Shown in pieces: positions 24,421 to 30,127 of a DNA stretch of 36,321 bases. The notes beneath the pieces are model-generated. The model worked only from the letters and a program-made list of their open reading frames with translations, was not told the origin of the DNA and did no database searches. The translations under genes were made by a program, and so were the position numbers. This DNA is from CAYSLA01 sp964431685 (GTDB taxonomy: Bacteria; Armatimonadota; UBA5829). The stretch is from the NCBI GenBank assembly GCA_964431685.1, contig CAYSLA010000017.1, positions 1 to 36,321 of the forward strand. The letters run 5' to 3'. The first letter of the stretch is position 1, and every line of letters begins with the position of its first letter.

Positions 24421-24774
24421 CTAGTCTTGGTTCTTGTCGTCTTCAATCTCACCAAGGCGAGCCTTCACGGCCGCAAGCTGCTCTTCAAGAGCCGAGACGT
24501 GAGATTTCAGCACGGTTTCCTCGTCTGGTGCCGCCGTCGGAAATACACCGGCGACAGGTGACACAAATCCAGCGTAAGGCATGAATCCACCTCTGCCCCG
24601 CCTGAGTCCAAGTCCCCGGCCCAAGCCGCCTCCGCGACCCCAGGCCATTCCGCGACCAAGACCATAGCCGACTGGATTGGCAAATCCCGGTACGCTGTAT
24701 CCGGCGCAATAGCCAAGTCCACGGCCAGTCATCGGCCCCATACCCATGGGTCCAGTTCCGTCACCTCGTGGCAT
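24421..24774 (-). CDS. DUF5320-type protein with C-terminal coiled coil
   Basis: This is the first gene of the 19-gene run. The start at 24774 has AAAGGAGG upstream and gives MPRGDGTGPMGMGPMTGRG, the textbook start of DUF5320 proteins. A Gly/Arg-rich middle is followed by VLKSHVSALEEQLAAVKARL, a helix with heptad character. 117 residues. The coiled coil suggests oligomerisation or docking. It is directly controlled by the promoter that carries operator B. The in-frame ATG at 24795 would overlap the leader and has no ribosome site. Confidence 0.85.
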   Translation of the reverse strand: MPRGDGTGPMGMGPMTGRGLGYCAGYSVPGFANPVGYGLGRGMAWGRGGGLGRGLGLRRGRGGFMPYAGFVSPVAGVFPTAAPDEETVLKSHVSALEEQLAAVKARLGEIEDDKNQD

Positions 24775-24800
24775 GTTGTCCTCCTTTCTGCCCAAAAGGC

Positions 24801-24819
24801 TAGATGTAAGTTACATCTA
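24801..24819. promoter_or_regulatory. Operator B, perfect 19-bp palindrome
   Basis: TAGATGTAAGTTACATCTA reads the same on both strands around its central G (nine-base arms). It overlaps the candidate -10 and start point of the promoter for the - strand cofactor-assembly genes. It is the best of five related sites (others at 8594, 25324, 29397 and 29515). PadR-family operators commonly contain ATGT and ACAT arms, as here, and a PadR gene is encoded in this window. Confidence 0.75.
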
Positions 24820-24845
24820 TATCCATGACGCAACATGATTCGCAA
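24816..24845 (-). promoter_or_regulatory. Candidate promoter of the 19-gene assembly cluster
   Basis: On the - strand, TTGCGA (24845-24840) and TATAGA (24821-24816) are 18 bases apart. The match is moderate. The -10 overlaps operator B, so bound repressor would block it. A leader of about 35 bases with AAAGGAGG precedes the ATG at 24774. Confidence 0.5.
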
Positions 24846-24890
24846 AAGTTCCATTAGTCTGTCGGAAGTTAGCGAAAGTCACAACAGTCA

Positions 24891-25292
24891 TCACTCCAGG
24901 CATTCGCCCGCGTGGTCCCCAGGAGTCTGCACATAGACTCGAGAGACACTGATGACAACCGTGCCCTTCGGCCGAGATCCAGGCTTCTGTTCCGCCATAT
25001 GGGCGACTGCGGCATCCATATGGCGCCCTTCGGTTACATACTCAGCCGGTCCCTTCAGTTGGTAGCCTTCACCTGACTCGGCGTTCCAAGCTGATACCGA
25101 GGCCGTTTTCGTGGCCGTGACATTTGCTTTCGTGGTGTTCATGTAGTTGTCCAGTATGAGCAATGTGCCGCTATCATACCACAGCTTCCAGAACATTGGC
25201 GCCGCGTTCGGCGTGCCGTCGGGCGCTGATGTGGCCAGAGCCACTATCGGTTGCTGATCCACGAAGTCTCGTACGTTGTCCGGTACTGACAT
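24891..25292 (-). CDS. FMN-binding split-barrel (pyridoxamine oxidase-like) protein
   Basis: This is a single 133-residue split-barrel flavin-binding protein: VALATSAPDGTPNAAPMFW, LLILDNYMNTTKANV and YVTEGRHMDAAVAHM are the usual family segments. Such stand-alone proteins bind FMN or F420 and are seldom true pyridoxamine oxidases. GGAGAGG upstream supports the start. It has its own strong promoter with operator C, separate from the neighbouring gene runs on either side. A redox role under the same regulator is inferred. Confidence 0.85.
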   Translation of the reverse strand: MSVPDNVRDFVDQQPIVALATSAPDGTPNAAPMFWKLWYDSGTLLILDNYMNTTKANVTATKTASVSAWNAESGEGYQLKGPAEYVTEGRHMDAAVAHMAEQKPGSRPKGTVVISVSRVYVQTPGDHAGECLE

Positions 25293-25323
25293 TGTCTTGC
25301 TGTTCCTCTCCTGTATAGTGCAC

Positions 25324-25342
25324 TAGATGCAAGTTACAGCTA
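25324..25342. promoter_or_regulatory. Operator C of the shared palindrome
   Basis: TAGATGCAAGTTACAGCTA differs from operator B at only two positions. It lies immediately downstream of the -10 box of the 25292 gene, over the transcription start. Read on the other strand its right half is GCATCTA, the same as in operators D and E. Confidence 0.65.
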
Positions 25343-25343
25343 T

Positions 25344-25372
25344 AGTATACCCTAAACATAGCGTTTCGTCAA
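25344..25372 (-). promoter_or_regulatory. Strong sigma-70 promoter of the FMN protein gene
   Basis: On the - strand, TTGACG (25372-25367) and TATACT (25349-25344) are separated by 17 bases. The start would fall inside operator C. The leader reaches the ATG at 25292 through GGAGAGG. Confidence 0.8.
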
Positions 25373-25449
25373 ACTGTTTATTCTGTTCATAGGGATGTAT
25401 GTTGGGCCGCGAAGAGGCCCGAACACCGGGTGCCAGTGTCAGTGGTTTC

Positions 25450-26286
25450 CTAAGCCCGCTTGCGAGCTGCCACAAGACTCAGTATTCCTGACAGAACTAG
25501 TACCACTATGGCGTAACATCCAATTATTGCCGGGCCGGTTGGCAAGTCCCAAACATAAGATGCTACGAGTCCGAGAACAGTGACCAAGAGCCCCAGCCCC
25601 CATCCGATGAGGAGTTGACTGGACAGGCGGTCTGTTATCGAGATCGCCATTATAGCCGGGGCCACAAGAAAGACAAATACAATCAAGACTCCCGCAACAT
25701 CTACTGAGAGCGTGATAACCACACCGAAAAGGAAGAAGAAGAGGAAGTCCCAAGCTCGGATGTTTAGTCCCTTTTGTCTTGCGGCTTCTGGGTCAGAGGA
25801 TATCAGCATGAACTTGTCGCGGTAGATATAGTGTATTAGACCAACCCCCGCGTACACTGCCGCGGCAGTCGCAATTGACTCCCACTTGACCCAAAGAAGG
25901 GAGCCAGTAAGGATGTCTTTGAGTTGTTCTGCTCCGTGTGGAGCCTTATCAATCAGAAGTACGGCCATGGCAGCGGCAATCGCGTATATTAGTCCAATCG
26001 CGGCTTCCTGGGGCACCTTACTCTCCCGAAACCGGCAAATAGCGAAGATACCCGCGCCAATGGTTGCCATAGCGAGGGAGAACCAATAAGAGGCCCACGT
26101 GTGAGGTTGTATGCCAAAGAGAAACGCGACAAGGGCCCCGAGTGCGGCGATCTGGGCGAGGGCGAGATCAACAAAGATGATCTGTCTCTTGATAACGTGA
26201 ATTCCCAGATAGGCGTGAATTCCAACCAGCACCACGCACTCGCAGAACGCTGGTAGAAGTATTGCGATTATGGATAAATCAAACAT
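25450..26286 (-). CDS. Metal ABC transporter permease (ZnuB/TroC family)
   Basis: This is an integral membrane permease of the ABC-3 family, which moves Zn, Mn or Fe ions. The family segments are visible: LGIHVIKRQIIFVDLALAQIA near the N-terminus, then about eight membrane spans, SSDPEAARQKGLN and VVITLSVDVAGVLIVFVFLVAPA, a conserved pore helix. The start at 26286 has AAGGAGA upstream and gives 278 residues. It is the last gene of the metal operon. No ZnuC-type ATPase lies in the window, so the pump must borrow one. Downstream, a GGGCC/GGCCC hairpin near 25410 may end the transcript. Confidence 0.88.
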   Translation of the reverse strand: MFDLSIIAILLPAFCECVVLVGIHAYLGIHVIKRQIIFVDLALAQIAALGALVAFLFGIQPHTWASYWFSLAMATIGAGIFAICRFRESKVPQEAAIGLIYAIAAAMAVLLIDKAPHGAEQLKDILTGSLLWVKWESIATAAAVYAGVGLIHYIYRDKFMLISSDPEAARQKGLNIRAWDFLFFFLFGVVITLSVDVAGVLIVFVFLVAPAIMAISITDRLSSQLLIGWGLGLLVTVLGLVASYVWDLPTGPAIIGCYAIVVLVLSGILSLVAARKRA

Positions 26287-26309
26287 ATCTGTCTCCTTAT
26301 CGGTCACGG

Positions 26310-26341
26310 GCGAGGGGGGCAGAAAACCCGCCCCACCTCGC
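26310..26341. promoter_or_regulatory. GC-rich hairpin between metal-binding and permease genes
   Basis: GCGAGG (26310-26315) pairs with CCTCGC (26336-26341), continued by G runs against C runs. The 65-base gap between the two genes is mostly this hairpin. No U-tract follows, so it is more likely an RNA-processing or stability element setting the binding protein above the permease than a full terminator. Confidence 0.45.
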
Positions 26342-26351
26342 AAGCATCAGG

Positions 26352-27410
26352 TCACTTCTTGATCACTCCTGCACGCTTCCCGGCCTTCACGAGAGAATCT
26401 ACCCAGAGGTCAACTAGTTTGAAATAGTCGTCCACTCCTTTGTCGCCATCAACATATAACGGCACAATGACCGGTTCGGCATTCACCTTGTCAGCAATGT
26501 TGCGGACCTCATTCTGTGGAAAGTAGTTCTCGGCGAGCAGGAGGCGTATGTTGCGGTCTTGCATCATCTTAATCAGCTGTGTCACGTGCTTCGCTGAGGG
26601 CGGAATCCCCGGCTTTGGTTCGACCGTGTCAGCTTCTTTGAGGCCGAACAACTTGCAGAAATAGACCCAGCTCTTGTGGTAGGTGACTAGCTCGGTTCCG
26701 TAGAGAGGCAGCATTTCCTTCGTCCAACCGCCAAGTAGATCAATCATTGGCCTGTTCTTGAACTTCTTTGATTTTAAGAAGCTCATCAACGTGCCCTTTT
26801 GGGCAAGAGAGCATAGGGTATCGCCTCCCACGACCTCAACGAGTTGCTTGCCAAAGAGGCTGCGGTCGATTCGGGCTTGTAGTCCGGCCAGGTTTTTCAG
26901 ATACACCTTCTCGCCTGCTGGGTCATTCTTAATTAGGCCGTTGGCTATGTTCTTGGCGGCGACCTTCATCAGCACCGGGCTGCACGTGACATGCGGATTT
27001 CCGTAGATGTGCAGACCCCCTTCGGACCTCGAAAGTTGTTTGGGCTTCTCCAGTAGAGACATGCCGTGCGAGGCGGATACGTATCCAGGCTGCCCGCTGC
27101 GTACCTTGCGATTTCCCGACGTGTCGACCACGGTTGGAAGCCAGGTTTCCAGATCAAGGCCGGTGTCGATGAGCACGTCGGCTTGCCTGACCATCTGCGC
27201 AAACGATGGCTTTGGTCGGACGAAATGGGCGTCCTGATCGCCTCTCACTATGTACGATACGGAGACTCGATTCCCGCCAATCGCTTTCGCCAGACTGGCG
27301 TAGTCAGGGAGTGTTGTCACTACCCTCAGTCGGTCTGCCTGAAGACTGGCGCACGAGATACCGAGTGCGAGAATTCCCAATGTAAACCCATGTAGCGCTT
27401 TCTTAATCAT
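26352..27410 (-). CDS. Metal-binding protein of ABC importer (ZnuA-like)
   Basis: This is a periplasmic solute-binding protein of the cluster 9 (ZnuA/TroA) family. Candidate metal ligands are H62 (QDAHFVRPKPS), H140 (YGNPHVTCSP), H245 (TYHKSW) and E294 (LAENYF). Three His and one acid fit Zn2+ or a similar ion, but the metal is not settled. The signal peptide (KKALHGFTLGILALGISCASL) has no convincing lipobox. There is no His-rich loop. The start at 27410 has GGAGGAAC upstream, 16 bases after the outer-membrane protein stop; the longer frame from 27476 is wrong. Confidence 0.9.
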   Translation of the reverse strand: MIKKALHGFTLGILALGISCASLQADRLRVVTTLPDYASLAKAIGGNRVSVSYIVRGDQDAHFVRPKPSFAQMVRQADVLIDTGLDLETWLPTVVDTSGNRKVRSGQPGYVSASHGMSLLEKPKQLSRSEGGLHIYGNPHVTCSPVLMKVAAKNIANGLIKNDPAGEKVYLKNLAGLQARIDRSLFGKQLVEVVGGDTLCSLAQKGTLMSFLKSKKFKNRPMIDLLGGWTKEMLPLYGTELVTYHKSWVYFCKLFGLKEADTVEPKPGIPPSAKHVTQLIKMMQDRNIRLLLAENYFPQNEVRNIADKVNAEPVIVPLYVDGDKGVDDYFKLVDLWVDSLVKAGKRAGVIKK

Positions 27411-27426
27411 GACCGTTCCTCCGTGT

Positions 27427-28824
27427 CTAATAACGTTCGTGTTTGTGTGGGCCGGCTGCAAAAGTACATTGAACAAGCAGCCTGTTGTCGTCGGGGAGTC
27501 CCTTTCCCCAACGGCGGTTGTATTCCAGCCGCCACTTGACCCACGGGCTCTGCCACCACGTCAGATATGGTGACACTTGCCACTGCCGAGAGCCGGAGGT
27601 TGTGACTGCAAGCGGGTTCAAGGACAGACCGGCCGTGTTGGCGTAGCTCTTCACGTCAGGCTTGTAGTAGTCAAGTCTTGCTCCGATTTCGGTTGTGCGC
27701 GAAATCTTGTTCTGGAGATATGAATATGCCCCCCAGGCATTGATGGAGTCCTTGCCGGAACCGTCAGGGGCCAGTATGTTCTTGTTCAGGTAGTACGCCT
27801 CGGTTCTCCACAACCAGTTCCTGTATCGCATAGCTTCAGTAGGCTCCCACAGCAGCGTCAAATCCGCGCCAAGCATCCAAGTTTCCAGATTTCGGTTCTC
27901 CGTGTATATGCCGGTACCGGGCTGGTTCATGGACCAATGGTTGTTTTGTCCGGCAAGTGCCGTCACGCCCACCTCCACATACTTGTCTTTGGATAGGTCG
28001 CGGTAGTTTGTGTAGCGAACGAGCGCTGTTGGGAAGTTCCTGGCGTTCTGGCCGAAGACCCTCGCGTTTGTTCCATTGGTCAACTGGAGAGTGAGCCCCT
28101 GAGCCCCTGATGTTGATCCGGGAAATGACCAGTCCAGAGACACGCCAGTCGATTCAAGCGGACCTCCCAGGATTTGTCGGAGTGCCAGCGGAAACTCAAC
28201 CTGGTCCAGACCAGGCACGTGCCAGCGGTTTACCACTCCGAACTGCTGGTGAAACTTACCCAGGGTCAGATTCATGTTCTTACCCATATCGTATCTGGTA
28301 ATGTAGGCTTCCCCGAGTTCCGCGCCGTTGTCCCCCACTGGGACACAAGCCTTCAGTTTGCTGTATGGATCCAGGTATGATTCGAAGTGAACACCGAGTA
28401 CGCGTAGACCAAAGTCGGAGCGGCGATCGTCACCCTCGGTGTCTCCATACCACGAGACTGAATCACCGACGACACTGATCTCGGGATTCAGTGCCTGTAA
28501 CCCAAGTGCTCCTGAACTGAACACGGTATCCGGCGAACTGTCTTCGGAGGCGGCCTCTTCTTCGCTTTCCCCGGCAGCTTCTTCGGCTATGCGCCGGATG
28601 GCCTCTTGCTCATCTGGTTGTTGCGAGCCAAGCTGCTCGATCTTCCTTTCAATCTCGGAAATCCTTGCTGAGTACTCTCTTTTTAGCTCATCCAGTTGCT
28701 GCTGGAGATACTCAATCTGCGAATTGGCACCCGGCACCTGACTCCGGTCGCTTCGGGCTTCCTGCGCACAAACCGGATGTGCTATTGACAGGATGCACAC
28801 TAGAGCGAAAACTGTTGATTTCAT
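27427..28824 (-). CDS. Outer-membrane porin-like protein with N-terminal coiled coil
   Basis: The start at 28824 follows GGGAGGG and opens a signal peptide (MKSTVFALVCILSIAHPVCA). A coiled-coil segment (IEYLQQQLDELKREYSARIS onward, to about residue 70) precedes a beta-barrel-like body with alternating strands (MNLTLGKFHQQFG, WRLEYNRRWG) and a final aromatic residue (Tyr). 465 residues. It resembles the phosphate-selective porin family in layout. Coiled coil plus barrel means an outer membrane is present. Located first with the metal importer, it may let metal complexes through. The last residues HKHERY are His-rich. Confidence 0.82.
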   Translation of the reverse strand: MKSTVFALVCILSIAHPVCAQEARSDRSQVPGANSQIEYLQQQLDELKREYSARISEIERKIEQLGSQQPDEQEAIRRIAEEAAGESEEEAASEDSSPDTVFSSGALGLQALNPEISVVGDSVSWYGDTEGDDRRSDFGLRVLGVHFESYLDPYSKLKACVPVGDNGAELGEAYITRYDMGKNMNLTLGKFHQQFGVVNRWHVPGLDQVEFPLALRQILGGPLESTGVSLDWSFPGSTSGAQGLTLQLTNGTNARVFGQNARNFPTALVRYTNYRDLSKDKYVEVGVTALAGQNNHWSMNQPGTGIYTENRNLETWMLGADLTLLWEPTEAMRYRNWLWRTEAYYLNKNILAPDGSGKDSINAWGAYSYLQNKISRTTEIGARLDYYKPDVKSYANTAGLSLNPLAVTTSGSRQWQVSPYLTWWQSPWVKWRLEYNRRWGKGLPDDNRLLVQCTFAAGPHKHERY

Positions 28825-28944
28825 ATCGGATTGACCCTCCCTGCTATTGATAGCGAATAGGGCTGAGCGGCAACGCATAGAGCAGAGCACTGTGCGGGAC
28901 GCTCGGCCATAGGTACACGGTTGAATGGGGTTCAGTTGCACAAA

Positions 28945-29376
28945 CTAGGTGCCAGGGGGCGCGCGCGGAAGTGTGGATAGCTGAAGGTCTGAGTTGGCGA
29001 CCGTGGTTCTTAGAAGAGTGAGTTGCGCAACTGCTCTTGGGGATGACGGCAAGACGTCGATAGGTACTTTGGCGACGGTACAACGGTTCCACGTGCAGGA
29101 ACCACACCGCTCTTGACTCGCCTTCGCACATACGAATCTGGTGGAATCCGGGGAAGCAGCGACACTTGGCGGTTCGCAATGGTCGTGCGAAGCGATGCTT
29201 GGCGCTAACTCCAAGCAACCATCCGTGCAAGTGTGCAGAAACGGGCTTCCGAGGCACAAGAGCAGATAAGGCAGGCAGGCCAGGGACAACCAGCGGACCG
29301 ACTTTGGCAAGCCTGCCGTGCCGCTCGTTGAGCTTATTGAACGCAACCTAGCCATATGTAGTGTCTGACTGAACAT
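28945..29376 (-). CDS. Small exported Cys/His-rich protein (DUF2946-like)
   Basis: This is a small protein with one hydrophobic stretch (WLSLACLPYLLLCLG) followed by a Cys/His-rich region: HTCTDGC, SHDHC, FVCAKASQERCGSCTWNRC. It ends in RAPPGT, an ending reminiscent of DUF2946-type proteins found in metal operons. The start is uncertain: 29376 is used, 29355 is possible, and 29412 lies at or before the transcription start and is unlikely. It is the first gene after the strong metal-operon promoter and operator D. A periplasmic metal-binding role is inferred. The 120 bases to the porin-like gene show nothing else. Confidence 0.6.
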   Translation of the reverse strand: MFSQTLHMARLRSISSTSGTAGLPKSVRWLSLACLPYLLLCLGSPFLHTCTDGCLELAPSIASHDHCEPPSVAASPDSTRFVCAKASQERCGSCTWNRCTVAKVPIDVLPSSPRAVAQLTLLRTTVANSDLQLSTLPRAPPGT

Positions 29377-29396
29377 AACCAGATGATACTCGCCGC

Positions 29397-29415
29397 TAGT
29401 TGTAAACAGCATCTA
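29397..29415. promoter_or_regulatory. Operator D of the shared palindrome
   Basis: TAGTTGTAAACAGCATCTA keeps both arm ends and TGTAA of the consensus. It directly follows the -10 box of the metal operon and covers the start point. The right half GCATCTA is shared with operators C (reverse strand) and E. Confidence 0.65.
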
Positions 29416-29416
29416 T

Positions 29417-29445
29417 ATTATCAAGTGAGCAGAAGTATTTGTCAA
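29417..29445 (-). promoter_or_regulatory. Strong sigma-70 promoter of the metal-uptake operon
   Basis: On the - strand, a perfect TTGACA (29445-29440) is 17 bases from GATAAT (29422-29417). It is the best-matching promoter with an operator in the window. Transcription would start near 29410 and drive the small Cys/His protein, outer-membrane protein, metal-binding protein and permease. Confidence 0.85.
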
Positions 29446-29514
29446 ACGATCCAAGCCAACATCAGCATCCACATACTGTGCACGTGGCCACGGGTCTGAC
29501 GATGGGGCAGGGGG

Positions 29515-29533
29515 TATATGTAATAAGCATCTA
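29515..29533. promoter_or_regulatory. Operator E at the padR promoter
   Basis: TATATGTAATAAGCATCTA fits the family of sites and lies 21 bases upstream of the padR -10, over the -35 region. This suggests that the PadR protein controls its own gene. Confidence 0.6.
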
Positions 29534-29551
29534 TCGCAGAAATGTGCATTG

Positions 29552-29560
29552 TGCTATAAT
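29552..29560 (+). promoter_or_regulatory. Extended -10 promoter of the padR gene
   Basis: TGCTATAAT at 29552-29560 is an extended -10 (TGnTATAAT). There is no clear -35, which is normal for this class. The start would be near 29567, so the ORF start at 29549 cannot be used and the gene must begin downstream. Confidence 0.7.
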
Positions 29561-29635
29561 GGGACTGTAGATATATGGGACGCGGAAGTCGTGCGCCGGA
29601 CGTGCGACTCTCGCTGGAAGGATATAGCAAGCAAG

Positions 29636-30055
29636 ATGCCAAGAGGACACTGCAACAGGCACGCCGGGCAAGGCCCGTGCACGTGCGCTATGGGCAATCT
29701 CTACCGTTTTGTCGAACCGGTGGTACTGTACCTGCTTGAGCAGGAGGGGTCTACTTACGGCTATGAGTTGGCCAGCAATCTGCAAAACCATGCCCTCACG
29801 GACGCCGAGATCGACCGTGGCGCCCTGTACCGAACACTCCAGCGTCTGGAGACGATGGGTCACGTGACCTCCGATTGGGACACGAGCGGAGCCGGCCCGG
29901 CACGCCACATATATAGCATTACGCAGAGCGGCAAGAATCATCTGCGAGAGTGGGCAGCCGTGCTGAACAATTTGTCTACCTCAATGCAGTCTTTTGTAAG
30001 TGACGTCAAACTGCTGGGTGACGCCAACCCAGAGAAGACCAAGGCACTGGGCTAG
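29636..30055 (+). CDS. PadR-family regulator with Cys/His N-terminus
   Basis: This is a winged-helix PadR regulator. Core segments are VVLYLLEQEGSTYGYELA, RGALYRTLQRLETMGHV (recognition helix and wing), PARHIYSITQSGKNHLREW and a C-terminal dimer helix. 139 residues from the ATG at 29636; GGAAGGA lies about 13 bases upstream. The unusual part is an N-terminal extension of about 20 residues, MPRGHCNRHAGQGPCTCAMG, with C6, H9, C15 and C17. These could hold Zn or an Fe-S cluster. PadR proteins usually repress from ATGT/ACAT palindromes. Five such sites lie in this window, one in its own promoter. Repression lifted by metal loss or redox change is inferred. Confidence 0.85.
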   Translation: MPRGHCNRHAGQGPCTCAMGNLYRFVEPVVLYLLEQEGSTYGYELASNLQNHALTDAEIDRGALYRTLQRLETMGHVTSDWDTSGAGPARHIYSITQSGKNHLREWAAVLNNLSTSMQSFVSDVKLLGDANPEKTKALG

Positions 30056-30127
30056 GATTCAGGCCTATTCGGGCTGCAGGTTGCCACCCTACTGACAACA
30101 AAACAGAATCGACCCTTGGAGGGCACC

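Noticed and set aside
15887..24774. Nitrogenase or FeMo-cofactor locus
   Set aside because: NifX-type proteins are present, but there is no nifH, nifD, nifK, nifB or nifE/N in view. NifX/MTH1175 proteins occur widely without nitrogenase.
25394..25408. GGATGTATGTTGG as a sixth operator
   Set aside because: Only the left half fits, and it is on the distal side of the FMN promoter with no -10 beside it.
28945..29412. Start of the Cys/His protein at the ATG at 29412
   Set aside because: That ATG lies at or before the predicted transcription start (about 29410) and inside operator D, so a downstream start is required.
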